Positions 45,567 to 57,465 of a stretch of 64,000 nucleotides of DNA are shown in pieces (within the stretch, counting starts at the first letter, position 1; each line of letters begins with the position of its first letter). The stretch covers positions 57,755,501-57,819,500 of the forward strand of contig CP142458.1 in assembly GCA_038049695.1 (NCBI GenBank), written 5' to 3'. The notes under the pieces are model-generated. The model was given only the letters and a program-made list of their open reading frames with translations. It made no database searches and had not been told where the DNA came from. The translations under genes and the position numbers were made by a program. Source of the DNA: Cinnamomum chago. Taxonomy: Eukaryota; Streptophyta; Magnoliopsida; Laurales; Lauraceae.

Positions 45567-48119
45567 CAGAGGCGGACCCAGGATTTTCGTTTAGGTGGGG
45601 CTAAACTTTTGCTAGAATTTTTCATCTCAACAATAACAAAAGAAAAAATGCATTCCATGTAAATAGACGCAAAATATTTAACTATATCAACTTAATATAT
45701 TTCTTGTTTGAAATGAGGACTATTCATTTCTCCAAAATTTACAGTATAAAAGAAGTATACTGAAAACAAAAAAGTCTCCCAAAAAATGAGGGCAAACCCT
45801 TGCCAACCACCAATAATCACCATTTATAACATAGGTTAAAGACATGATTTTAAACAATTTCTTCTTTTGATAAAGAATCCTACTGCTAACACCTGATTTG
45901 TAAATAAACTTTTAAGCGACAACACCCAAATCGCGAATCCTCAAGAAATTAGCACACAATTTGACAAGCAAACTACAACAATAATAAAGAAACTCTACAG
46001 AAGTAATATACATTATCATGTAAAAATTAGTACCTCGTTATTATGTCCTTAAGCTCCAAACAGTTCCTTAATCATATGAATCCAAATGAGAGCACCTGTA
46101 TTTATAATTTATAGATGAACATTATCAGCATAATCATAAATATCATATTACGGGCCAAGAATAATTTTCCAAAATGAAAAAAGAAAAAAAGAAATAAGTA
46201 GTTAAATCTACAACATAGATCAAGACAATTAGATAAGACTTGCTCACAACAATTCTAGATCTATTCAAAACAAGGATATAGAAAATATAGACAATTCTTG
46301 ATCATTCAAAATCTTTAAAATAAAATTTAATTTACATAATCCAAAAGAACAATCCTGATATTTTAAATCCTCCTAATTACTGGGTACAAAATGCCATGTC
46401 TCAATCCTGCAACCCAATTCACAACTTCCAACACAAAAATACATCCTGATATTACATATCTAATATCTTACTAGTGGAATCTCCATAATACATTTACAAG
46501 AAATTGCTTAACATCTCTAATAGACACACATTGACTAGGGGAAGTTTTCTTGGGCTTCTCTTTTCAATAGAGTAAAACACATCAATTAATGCATATTATG
46601 TATCTATAAAAATCCATGGAAGCATGTTCTTACTTCCCTTGTATCAAGCATCTGCTGAAAGAATTAAAAAGAAGAAACAAGGAGCAAAAAAGATAAACCA
46701 AACAGGGATTTGAAGGGTGGAGGCATAAAACAAATTCAAAAGGCAACTACTGGCAAGTGAAAGTGGACATTTGCATAAGAAAGCAACTAAGTTTATCTTC
46801 AAATTTCCTCATCATATGCATCTCCTTATCTCATTTACCCAAATAAAATAAAATAAAATCAAATAAAAAATCACAACTAAAAGAAGAAACAAAGCATAAA
46901 TGTGATTGTCTGATCAAGTCAAATTAACTACATTCTAAATAAGCCCTGAAGAAAAGCATTACCTTGATAAATAGTGATATGATAGTAAAGGTCAATTGTA
47001 GATAACAGATCGGTTTGAAAATGGGTACAATGAAGTGAATAAGATGGTCCGGTGTACCCAAGCAGTAGACCACAAAGGTCAAAGAAGTTACCAAAACCAC
47101 ATAGGAATCAAAATCTCAGAAAAAGCAAAATAATTGACATGATGATTGCAGACTTGCACACACATTCAGAATGAAGGCAGAAAGTAATTCAATGCTGGGC
47201 TCTTGGAAGAGCCTCTGTTTCCAACTTCCAAGACAAAGATACATTTTGATAACTTCCTCAAAATCAGAGAAAAGCTAGCATCTTTTTTAACACTGAGAAG
47301 GCAGAATAACACCCAAGGATCTTGAATAATGAAGGGGATTCCACTTGCGGGTCCTCTCTTCCCAACGAGAAGCATGAACAGATCAAACAAAACACCAACA
47401 ATTTGTTCTCTCTCCTGGATGGAAATGTAAATAGTATATACTTGAATTCAAGATAGTAATAACATAGTATCCATACAAAATACTCGGCGCAGTGGATTCT
47501 CACCAGTCACCACAAATAGTCAATAATCAAATCGCCAAGTGCCCAAGTCCAACCATTAATGATTAACCAAAGATGAAAGGGCGACTGAGAGTCTGAGACG
47601 ATTTTTCTACATTTTGATTTCCCTAAGACCCTAACTCCTCCATTTATCAGAGAAAGAGAGACAAGAGAGAACTTATTCTTCTCAATCACCCTTTTTTCAT
47701 TTTTAATAGAAAAGAGGGCACTGAGATCATCACTTCAAATGAAAAAAGAAAACTAAAATTCTAAAACATAAACCCTAATGTGCAAAGGAGGAAGAGAGGA
47801 AACCACACAAACCCTAGCCAGAGAGGGAGAGGGGGAGAGAAGCTATAGAGAGAGAGAGAGGGAGAGAGAGTTACCTGAACTGTCGAAGCCTCGAACGAAG
47901 AAGGTCTGGGCGAACCGGCGAGGAGTGAAGAGCCAGAAGAGGGAAGGTCGAAGCTGCAGAGCGATTTTGGGTTTTTTTTTTTCGTTCTCCCCTTTTGACT
48001 TGGGGCGAATCATTTAATTGATGTGGGGCGTGGGCCAAGGCCCAATTACTATTGAAGAGGAAGTTGTAATTTGACCTGGGGCGGTCGCCCCAGGTCATTT
48101 GCAGGTCGGTCCGCCTCTG
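45567..48119 (-). mobile_element. hAT element (Tip100-like ends), 2.55 kb, with 8-bp TSD
   Basis: Ends CAGAGGCGGACCCAGG and, in reverse complement, CAGAGGCGGACCGACC; perfect TSD AGTGCAAC (45559-45566 and 48120-48127). A second inner inverted pair is the GGGGCGGTCGCCCC palindrome near 48080. No transposase is recognisable. On the minus strand a TCTTCGTTCGAGGCTTCGAC segment followed by CAG|GTAACTC (about 47870) looks like the spliced leader of a decayed transposase gene. AT-rich interior 45670-47700 shows nothing else. It splits an RTE-type LINE. Confidence 0.88.
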
Positions 48120-48235
48120 AGTGCAACCCATTTGATGATCTGGCTCAGGGTAGACTGGAATGGAGAAACAAAATTCTTGTACCCGTCCTCATCATAGTTG
48201 GGACAAGGCTTTGTTATTGTTGATGATGATGATGG
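48120..48235 (+). mobile_element. RTE-type LINE fragment, part 2 (3' end)
   Basis: Resumes after the hAT: CNPFDDLAQGRLEWRNKILV, then TTGGGACAAGGCTTTG and a TGATGATGATGATGG tail. The same 3' end with a TGATGA repeat is found at about 56160-56190 and 58280-58313. Such short tandem tails are characteristic of RTE-clade LINEs. Confidence 0.8.
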
Positions 48236-49338
48236 TGAGTGATATTAATGGAAGATAATGGTATTATGGCGCTATTGTTTTTTCAAATCCAATGAACATT
48301 ATTTCATTTGATTTTTTTTCTTATTGTGGTTTTGTTCAAGACCCAAAGTTTTTTTTTTTTTTTTTAATTTACTTTTAGTAAGAAGGAGGTTTCATTTATT
48401 TTGGAAAGGATGATTAGTAAGACTGGTACCTTTCAACATAATCCCACAGAAATTTGAAGAAAAGATTTACATTCAAACTTAAGAAGAAAGAAACCAATAA
48501 AAGTAATCTTGAAACTCTAACATTCAAATACATGAAGCTTTTTTTTTTTTTTTAATCTATTACAAAAATTTCATTCATATGTGCTGAAATTCCTAGAAAA
48601 CTGTACAATATAAGGGTTGTATACTATCTAAAGGAAAATGGCACAAAAAATATCTAAACCCCAAAAACAGCATTGTGGTGGTAAAGAATTGCTTATTAAC
48701 ATAAAATTTACTTATAGCATCTGTTTCCCGTGTTGATAAGTACAAAGATTTGGACTTAGGTACAAAACTAGAATGTTCCCCTTTAACTTAGTTTAAACTC
48801 AAAATATGAAAAATGAAAACTAAGATCCTATATATCTTTTTTGTTGTCACTATGTACCTTAATTCCTACCACTGCCAGTCCTGTGCCATAAGTACAAGTC
48901 CTATACCAGCCTATACTAGTATGTGTCAGTCTCATGCCAAGTCATGCCCCCCAACTCAAATCAAGTTGACGTTATTTTGGGGGTCTCAATCCCAGATTCT
49001 GACTAGTACAAACTGGCACTAAGGTCGAATTGTGTCACACCAAAATTTCAAAGCTTGTGGGGCAAACTCATCTATGACAACAGGCATAGATAGGACATAG
49101 TTGTTAATGAGCAATTATTTACCACCGCAATGCTTAGTTAGTACGAGATCAATGATCAATGCTAGAGTGGACTTATCAATTTTGTGATGGAGTCAAAGGA
49201 GTTAATTGATAATATGAGGTCCTCAATTCCTTTTTTTTTTCTTTTTATGGGAAGGATCTCAATTCATTTGTCTTCTAATTGTTCGTATGGACTATGGAGT
49301 AGAGATCATGGTAGTGAATACTAATGATGAATTATTTT

Positions 49339-49673
49339 GTGCTAGATTGCAACTCAATGTGGTCATGAAGAATTGTTTGCCCCTTGGACTAGTTGGAATT
49401 TAGTGTAGTCTTGACAAAATTCTTTGATTGTTTTATTGATAATGTCTGATTGCTATTTATAGAGTACAACAAAAGATTAAAAAAAAAAAAAAAACTGGCA
49501 AACCTTATTACATCATAATAAGAGATTCTAATCTCATCATAAACCTAAAATAAAACAAATTTAATATAATCCTGAACTACGAAAACTTATTCTCATCATT
49601 ACATATTAATCCATAATTACCAAAAAATTACAAATAAATTGCTAATTATCTCCCAACAGTTACCCTCAAGGTG
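49339..49673 (-). mobile_element. Probable copia-like LTR with polypurine tract
   Basis: On the minus strand a sequence starting TGTTGGGAGATAATTAGC at 49658 is preceded by CACCTTGAGGGTAAC, a copia-style end of pol plus polypurine tract. It includes a CTCTATAAATAG promoter-like box and may end near 49339 in CTAGCACA. No TSD or second LTR was found, so the boundaries are provisional. Confidence 0.4.
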
Positions 49674-50803
49674 GTACATACATATCCACTATGACCAGCT
49701 TGGAATAAACATCAATATGTTTGCTTACTTTTGTGACTGCTTTGATGAAGAACTTTGTCTGCTTAATAGTACTAATAACCTATAACGGATCTATGATCTG
49801 TTCTTGTAACCTCACTAATGAAGTGGATGGGAACTTCATCCACTTTATAGTATAAACCTCACAATTAAGAACACTGTTGATTTGGGTGGTACCTTGGTAT
49901 GCTACATAACATATCTGAAGAGGCAAGAATGCTACACAACATTCTCATATGAAACTAAGGATGAGTAGTCACCAATTACTAATGGGCTTCACTCTACCAA
50001 ATGACTGCGTGGTACTCACAGGGTCTTCTTCCCCTGACTTGAACAACCTCATAAACACCTATTTTGATTAATTCGTGTGATGAAGAAGCAACCTGATATC
50101 ATGTGCCGTTAGATCCGAAGTCCAGAGTAGGTTTCCAGAATGGGTCTTGCTGATTAAAGTCATTGATGGCTATGATGCCTAGATATGACCTGGATGCAAT
50201 AGGGACACGTCAAGGACACAGATTTTATAGATAAGAAGTACCGAATACGATACAACATGATCCGTTGCCCATTTTGAAGTATGCTTGCATCATAGCTTGA
50301 TGGTCCCTCGAGTCCTTTAGAGCTTGACCCTCATATGTTAAAAGGTAGTGCTTGGACAAACCCAGGCCAGGCCCTTCGACAGCCCTAGTTGATTCCCATT
50401 TGGACAGACGAGGCTTCCATCATCTCGCCAGTTGTTTCTACGAGGGTTGTCTCATCATTGAATTCATAGCTGAGGCCACTCCTTCCACCATATCTTGCAT
50501 GCCCAAGAGACTTTAATTTTTTTGGTTAGTGAATTTTGCAGCTGCAGGAGCAATGACACTGGACAGGGAATTCTTCAAAGAGCCGATTAATAGATAATGC
50601 CCATAACATGAAGTGCAATAATTTGCTTGCATGCAGTAATTTATGGGGACAAGAACCTCAACTACCCTTAAAAGTGTTGGTGAGGGTAGAATATCTAAAA
50701 GACCCACCAACTCGAGTTGAAGCCACACACTGATCGCCGTCTTCTTCTTTTGCTTTGGGAGTGGAAACTGAGATCTGCTGGATTGGTACTGTTTAGTGGG
50801 AGG

Positions 50804-51064
50804 TGTTAAAGTCCAACTAAGCTGTTATGAAGCAGAAGACATATCTACTTAACACCCCCCTCGAACGGGACTTCTTTCGAACTTGCAACCCACGCTTGCC
50901 TACCCACATGATACGATCCTGCCCATGCGACCTGGGGGAACAACGCCCTCCCCGGGCTTCGAACTTGAGACTTGGCATGGCTCTTATACCATGTTAAAGT
51001 CCGACTAGCCAATACATCCCAAAAGCTTAAGCTGTTAGGAAGCAGAAGACAAATCTACTTAACA
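50804..51064 (-). mobile_element. TRIM/SMART-like miniature LTR element, 261 bp
   Basis: Two direct repeats, both TGTTAAAGTC...CTACTTAACA (50804-50854, 51 bases; 50992-51064, 73 bases; the shorter lacks an internal block of about 22 bases), flank 137 bases. Read on the minus strand the interior begins TGGTATAAGAGCCATG right after the LTR, like the common PBS TGGTATCAGAGCC, and ends in TCGAGGGGGG, a polypurine tract, right before the other LTR. TG...CA ends are kept. Flanks GGAGG and GGATG are a possible TSD with one mismatch. No coding capacity. Terminal-repeat retrotransposons in miniature have this design. Confidence 0.65.
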
Positions 51065-52264
51065 GGATGGAGGTACACTTTTACTCTGTTTGTCTTCGAA
51101 GAAGAAGAGAAAACCTAATTAACCTAATTCTAATTGTGGCCAACGATTCTTCTCTCATCTTACTATTTTGGATTCTTCAATACTGGCGGATAAAGACACC
51201 TACTGTAAATAGAAAGTGGGAAATAGAAAATAAGAAAGGGACTACATCTTTGACAACATTGAACATATACTTTGACACCACATTGAAATTTAGGGACTAC
51301 ATCTTGACAACGTCATGGTTTTTGGTTTGTAATCTTGTAACACTGTGGAAGTTTTAAATAATTATTTTATCTTGGTAATTTGGTGCTATTTATGTTTTTA
51401 AATGATCCTCCAATGAGCTATAGAAAGTATTTACCAAAAAAAAAAGAGGTATAGAAAGTGCAATTTTTCAAATATTTTGAATTTTTTATATGACTGGCAC
51501 CCATTCCAATCTGGCTCAGCTTGCACCAACTTGTCCTCATCCGACCTTCATGAATTCTGCCACCATCGTTTTTAACATTGCTGCATACATTCATGTCTCT
51601 CTTGATATCGCGAGTGGAAACCTAAATCAAGATGCTTTAATTTTACTTAACTTGAGATAGGATCTAGATGTCAAGGTTTGGCTACCCAGTTGTTAGCAAA
51701 CAGTTTGATACATAGAGGTGCCATGATGCATTGGATATTTGAGATGCTTCCTTGTGGAAGCACCTAGTGGGTTTGAGCTTTTGAGTGGTAAGCATTACTT
51801 TGCATTTGGTTTTTATTGTTATGTAGTTTGTTTTGAGTGCCTATGTCTATTCCATTCACTTTCTTAAATAGGTTTTTCTTTCTTCTCTCTATGGTGATTC
51901 GTTTTGAAGGCATGGATATTTACTGTATGAGTCACATTCAATTTTTCATGTATAGCTCATATAAATGAGACCTTTCCATTTCAGCATTATGTTATCTCCT
52001 CTCCTTTGCAATTCTGTCTGTTTGTTGTTTTGACTGCCTGAATATGTTTACATTATAGCAGATTTGATATCTCAAATGTATGATTATAAATATCAAATTG
52101 ACCTCAGCTGGTTTATGAAATTATTACCTGGATCATTGTGTATTTCTTGTACAGGAGACTGTTATTTTTTGTGGATTTGGTCACTATTAATTTTTTAATA
52201 TGAATAATTAGATTTCACAATATATTTTTCACTTGTAAAAAGACATTTTTGAATGTAATTGTAG

Positions 52265-52350
52265 AAGTAAAAGGCACAAAGTGGATGAATTGAAAGATGA
52301 AGTCGTATCTCAAGGATCAACATTGCTTCAAGCCATGAAGGAAGTATTAG
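52265..52350 (+). CDS. CPL4: CPL4-like CTD phosphatase, exon 2
   Basis: Acceptor AATTGTAG and donor TTAG|GTGCGT. It encodes SKRHKVDELKDEVVSQGS and TLLQAMKEVLG, a Lys-rich segment corresponding to the poorly conserved linker between the acidic N-terminus and the zinc-knuckle-like block in plant CPL4. The junction codon AGA (Arg) is shared with exon 1. Confidence 0.78.
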
Positions 52351-52618
52351 GTGCGTTGAACTAACACTATGGGACACTCGCAATCCACGTTTCATAGCCT
52401 TCCACAAAGTTTTATAGTTGTTGGGTAGTGTTGCCTACAGTAATATATGATGTTATTACTGCATGCATTTAATATTTGAACATCAAATTACTGGTAGGCA
52501 TGTTGTTGTATCTAACAATTTTTTATATCCATGTACACCCTAGCCATTTGTAAATTTGCTATTAATCCTAATTGTTTGTAGGCATGTCTTTTTATTTAAC
52601 ATGATTTGTTAATTGCAG

Positions 52619-52746
52619 ATACTCCCGGGCCATCAGTAAACGTAAAAATTTGCCCTCCACATCCGGGATTCATTAAAAGAATGTGTATGAGATGTGGGAT
52701 GTTGGAAGATGATGATACTGGAGTTGCATTTGGATACATTCATAAG
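52619..52746 (+). CDS. CPL4: CPL4-like CTD phosphatase, exon 3 (Cys/His block)
   Basis: Acceptor AATTGCAG, donor AAG|GTATAG, phase 0 at the end. It encodes a conserved CPPHPGF ... CMRCGMLEDD ... GVAFGYIHK block. FCP1/CPL proteins have this C-x-H-P-G ... C-x-x-C-G ... Y-I-H element just before the phosphatase domain. Conservation here supports identity and function. Confidence 0.88.
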
Positions 52747-52930
52747 GTATAGTTTACCTTAAATAAGCTGATTTTCAGTCTTGATTGGTTGCATTGTTTT
52801 TTATTTTGTTTGCTTAATTTGCAAAAGGTCAAAGTTCTATCATCCAACATTCCATTTCATCTATTTATTTTTTTTTTCATTTCTTTCCCATTAATATGAC
52901 CTCCATTTGAAATGCTTTTGATTTTTGTAA

Positions 52931-54058
52931 CTATAGATTAACTTTATTTATTGTTGTCCCCATCCTTATCATCCTCATTTTTGCCATCATTGCATTATTA
53001 ACCCCTCTGAATGGGGTTTGTTCTGTGATTTTAACATCACCCCTACTCTTCAGTAAGTTCATTCTCACTCTGTAATCTATATCCATTGCTCTGAAAATAG
53101 GAATCGTATTGCAAATCATTCATCCCATGAATCAAATTGAAATGTGAATTGTAAGTTTTTTTTTTTACCTAATAAAAATGAAAAAGAATTAAAAATTAAA
53201 AAAGTAGTTAATAATGATCCATCCATTTTCCCATTTATAGCAGATAAATATAATGACAAATAAGTCTATCATACAATCATGCCAAGAACATCATGACATA
53301 TATTAATATGTAGTTAATGATATACGTAAATAGTTAAATTACTTTGAGGTATCAATATATATATATATATATAATTTTTGTTATCTTTAAATCAAAATAT
53401 TAAAGAAAAATATAATCCAAACTATCAACTTTACACAGTAAGATATCTCTTGAAGTAAAAAAAAAAAAGTGTTAATGAAGAAAAAAACTGAAAAAAAAAA
53501 TTAAAAAAGAAGAAGAAGATATAGACAGGCCCCATACGTACAGTCAAAAGCTTTAATCAATGCATGTTCTTTATTCATTGCTAAAAGCTGCCGAAAGGCA
53601 CAAAAATTCTTAAGAGATTTTGTTTACTACTAAACCTCTTAAAAGTAAAAACAATAAAAGAAAGAAAGAAAGAAGAAAAAAAAAGAAAGGAAAAAGGTAA
53701 AAGACTATTAATATTAACTTAGTGGTTGTAGCTATTCTTGCTCAGTCGAATAGCTTGAATTGTAAGATTCTATGTAATGAGTATTAAATTGTAAGATTCA
53801 CACAAGAATCCTAAGATTCATTCGTAAATGCGATTTGTTGTATAGATATTAATTGTTTTCCTTAGGATTCGGGATATGAATGGTATTCATGATACCTGAT
53901 TTTGTGGCTATGGATTAACTTTATTTGTTGTTTTCCTTATCCTTATCATCATCATTTTTGTCATCATTGCATTATTAACCCCTCTGGTTAGGGTCAGTTT
54001 TGTGATTTTAACATCACCAATCCCTACTCTTTAGTAGCTTTGTTCTCATTATGTTCTA
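52931..54058. repeat. Direct repeat pair about 980 bases apart
   Basis: 52931-53075 and 53908-54058 share a long common order, for example GATTAACTTTATTT, CCTTATCATC, TTTTTG(C/T)CATCATTGCATTA, TTAACCCCTCT and GTGATTTTAACATCACC. Identity is high but not perfect. The sequence between is AT-rich with GA and TA runs. The ends are not TG...CA, so LTRs are not claimed. Confidence 0.75.
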
Positions 54059-54824
54059 ATTCAATTACATTAAGAGGGGCATGCAAGGAACCTGTGTTAG
54101 AAGTGCTCAAGGTAAGCAAGGCTTGTGCAAGTCTCAAACCTGCCCAAGTTTTGGATTTTTGAAAGTGTTCTTCATTTAACACTCAATTTCTTGGAAAACT
54201 AATTATTTAATGGCTAGGATTATAGATATACTATCTCATTAGATTGAAAATTTTAGTTTAGAAATAAGGTTTCATTGATCATTTGAAAACGGGGAAGGTG
54301 ATGCAAGATTGTGCAAAGCTAGCCTAGATGATGATTATGAGGTCAGGAATTAATTCACAATTCACAATTAAAATATAAAACAATTTCAAATCACTCCACT
54401 TATGTTGAATTTCAATTAGGGAAAAGTAGTGACAATCCTAGGCCTTGCCACAATCCCACGATGTGAACCTCTAAAATCTGAATTGAGAGTCTCAATGGAA
54501 GAATGTCTCTTCCACTAGCTTAGGGATCAACCAAAAACAATAAGATTTGTTATCCCTATCGAGGATTTTACAAAGGCTAGGCTCAAAGGGGATTATCATC
54601 AAATAGAGATGGGATAGTGTTTATCAACTAACATTCAAATTCAAGAAAGCCATGTTTGAGCGAATAGGAAAATTTAGATTAACCCAGAATATAAGAAAAT
54701 AGACTTTTACAAAAAAAAAAAAAAAAAGTTGCAAGTGATTTAAAGTTCAAAGTATATAATGATCCATATATTCTCACTTAGGCAATTAATGGAAAAATAC
54801 CGAGCGAATAGGAAAATTCTACAT

Positions 54825-56190
54825 ATGGTCTTCATCAATCTAAAAAAAGCCTTATGATAGGGTACCTAGAATTTAATTTGGTAGGTTTTAAATAAAAAGA
54901 ACGTTCCAAGATTTTGTAATGAAATTATTAAAGACATATGAAGGAGCGGTAATAAGTGTGAGAACTACCTATGGAGATACAGGTGAGTTCCCAGTTACTA
55001 TAGGTTTGCATCATGGGTCAGGCCTAAGACCTTATCTCTTTGCATTAATTATAGATGAGTTAATTGTGCATATTAAATAGGAGGTACCTTGGTTTATGTT
55101 GTTTGCTAATGATGTAGTGTTGGTGGATGAATCAAGGGATGGTGTGAATGTAAAACTTGAGAGATGGCATGATGCTTTAGAATCCAATGGTTTTAAAATA
55201 AGTCATACAACTTTAGCGGGCATTTACAAAGAGCTGAAACTACTGTGAGAATGCCCATGATATACCATAGAGATTCATTCTATTATCTTGGGTCGATTTA
55301 TCAAGGATGGGGAGATTGATGAAGATGTCGAACACAGGATAAAAGCGGGATGGTTGAAGTGGAGATTTACTTCTGGAGTGCTTTGTGACTGATGAATGCC
55401 AACAAGATTGAAGAAAAGATTTTACAAGACAGTGATCAGACCAACTATGACCTATGAAGCAGAATATTAGCGAATAAAAAAGCAACATATGCACAAAATG
55501 GAGGCAAAAAAGATGAGAATGTTGATGTGGATGTGTGGTAAAACCAGGATGGATAAAATTAGAAATGAGCGATTTGGAGAGCATTTAGGGCGTGCTTGGA
55601 TGTATAGTGAATTGAAGTAAGGTGAGGTGAAGCATCAAATCAAATGAGAATAAAATATAAGGGGTTATGATGGTCTTTTGTTTTTAGTGGCTTGATAGGG
55701 AATCTTTTTGACTTTTTGGGTAAAAAGATGATTTTTTTTTTAATTTTTTTTGTCATTTAGTGGAGAAAGGAGGTTTTTCTACTTTTTTTTAAGGAGGGAA
55801 TTTTGAATTTGTGTACTTTTGATTGACCCTTTGTCTTATGTTGTCTGGATAATGGAGGCTTTACCTCACTTTATTTCAATTCATCATACATCTAAACATG
55901 CCCTTAGGGGTAGCATCAATGGGGGATAAAATTAGAGAAACCTATTTGAGATGGTTTGGACATGTCCACCGTAGGCCAGCGATGCCGGTAAGAAAATGTT
56001 TGGCTATGCAGGTTGATGGCCCACTAAGGGGAAGAGGTAGGCCAAAGATGATGTGGATGAAGGTGGTAAAAATAGATTTGAAGAAGTGCAACTTATTTGG
56101 ATATTTGACTCGGGATTGATCGGAATGGAGAAACATAATTCATGTAGCCTACCACAACATAGTTGGGACAAGGCTTTGATGATGATGTTG
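54825..56190 (+). mobile_element. RTE-type LINE, split by a MITE
   Basis: RT from about 54828 (VFINLKKA), then GAVISVRTTYGDTGEFPVTI, GLHHGSGLRPYLFALIIDEL and PWFMLFANDVVLVDESRDG. The usual F-A-D-D is FAND, a lost catalytic Asp. It continues through MRMLMWMCGK to 55587, then after the MITE GVASMGDKIRETYLRWFGHV to a GGGACAAGGCTTTGATGATG tail. In-frame stops are present. Confidence 0.82.
55588..55903. mobile_element. Tourist-like MITE (PIF/Harbinger), 316 bp
   Basis: TIRs start GGGCGTGCTTGGATGTATAG and, from the other end, GGGCATGTTTAGATGTATGA, and remain similar for about 45 bases. A perfect TTA TSD flanks it (55585-55587 and 55904-55906). The AT-rich interior has no coding capacity. The LINE reads across it once it is removed. 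A related partial copy lies at 19900-20130, and the TIR resembles that of the Harbinger element ending at 6245. Confidence 0.88.
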
Positions 56191-56249
56191 AGACCTTTAC
56201 AAAAAAAAAAAAAGTAGCAATCACATCGGTCAAATCTCAAGGTGGGATG

Positions 56250-56470
56250 TTCAAATGGATCGAAACCCTAGGAATAGGGTTTGACCAAGATGGATATAGG
56301 ACAACATGGGTTTGGCCAGGCTAGTTAGGCTGAAGTGGGGTTTGGCCAGGTTGGTTTGGCCTTGGTAGGAATTCGGCCAGGCTTGGATTGGCTAGGTTTA
56401 AGGTTCAAATGGCTTGGATGGGCTGGATCTAGAGTTGGCTATGAGAATCAGGCTGGATATGTTTCAGCCT
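56250..56470. repeat. Degenerate GGCCAGG/TTTGGCC minisatellite-like tract
   Basis: GTTTGGCCAGGCTAG, GTTTGGCCAGGTTGG, TTCGGCCAGGCTTGG and TTGGCTAGGTTTA recur every 30-45 bases on the plus strand. Confidence 0.6.
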
Positions 56471-56523
56471 AAGGGGATTATAAGGGGTATGAGGTTCAGC
56501 TGATGTGGATGAAGGCAAGTATG

Positions 56524-56948
56524 TAGGGATGTAAACGGGTCCATGGTGGACCCGGAATCGGAACCGTTAATGAGAAGTAGAACTGGACCCAGGAATCTGA
56601 ACTAGTTCGGAATCAGTTTCTTCTGGAACCTGAACCATTAATTTGAAGATGGAACCAGAATTAGAACTGGTTCCGTATATGGGATGGGTTTGGGTAGAGT
56701 GATTTTGAAAGAAAACTAGCTTTTAGGAGGAATTTCCAAAAATTGAGGCAATATGTTGGGTCCTAGGTCCACGGGATGGAACCAAGGTGGAATTGGACCC
56801 GTACCCGTTTAGGTCATGGGTCCATAAAAAAAAGGACCCAGACCCAAACTTGTTTACTTATTGGGACATAAATAAGGTGCCTAACTAGGTTATTAACGGG
56901 TCAAAACCTCCAGGTAATCTGAGAATCAGGGACCCATTTACATCCCTA
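56524..56948. mobile_element. hAT-like MITE with TAGGGATGTAAA termini
   Basis: Left TAGGGATGTAAACGGGTCC and right (reverse complement) TAGGGATGTAAATGGGTCCC form the TIR. Flanking octamers CAAGTATG and TTAGTATG match at six of eight bases, so an aged 8-bp TSD is plausible. The interior repeats GGAACC/GGTTCC words. Confidence 0.65.
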
Positions 56949-57465
56949 TTAGTATGGGATTCGGCCAATGAAATTTGATATTCGGGGCCTAGGGTTTGAT
57001 GGAAGATGTAGTACAACTATGGTACTATGGTGATTTAGGGTTAGGGTGGTTAGGATTGGTTGGCCAAAGAAATTAGGGTTTTGATGCAGGACATCACGTG
57101 TTGGTCCAAAGTGATGCAAATTTAATTTAGTTTCTTATTTTATTATTTAGTGTTAATTAGGATTAGCTTTCCAATTTTATTTAATAAGTTGTGTTTAGGA
57201 TAGTTTCTAATTTGCATTATTTCCTAGTTTGAGTAGGTTTTCTTAGCCCCTAAGTTTTCTTTTCATATTTATATGATGGAATTCTCATAGATTTGATTAA
57301 TAAGATTATTGTGGATTTTTTCCCTTGAGGTGCGTCCTTATGTTATCGTCTTTGTAGAGACTTTTTATTGTGTCTTATGACATGTGTTCGGCACTTCCAT
57401 GCAATCCCTAATCATAGGACCTGCAAGGCGATGGTCATTACTTGGATTCTACATTCAAGAGGAGG

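Larger units (their letters stand above)
42141..52264 (+). other. CPL4: Intron 1 of the CPL4-like gene (10.1 kb, TE-filled)
   Basis: Bounded by AAG|GTATTC and AATTGTAG|AAGTAAAAGG; the phase is kept (2 then 1 base of the codon). It contains two hAT elements with 8-bp TSDs, two RTE-type LINE fragments, a copia-like LTR end and a 261-bp miniature LTR element. Stretches 42141-42566, 48232-49338, 49674-50803 and 51065-52264 show nothing else that I can name. Confidence 0.8.

Noticed and set aside
49339-49673. Full copia element in minus orientation
   Set aside because: Only one LTR-like end and a polypurine tract are visible; no RT or integrase motif could be read to the right, so only a fragment is listed.
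54540-54660. Ty3/gypsy RT fragment
   Set aside because: A single GDYHQIEMG-like block amid stops is too little to name an element.
57080-57370. Solo LTR between two RTE copies
   Set aside because: The sequence resembles LTR-type AT-rich leaders (ATTTCCTAGTTTGAGTAGG), but neither TG...CA boundaries nor a TSD could be fixed.
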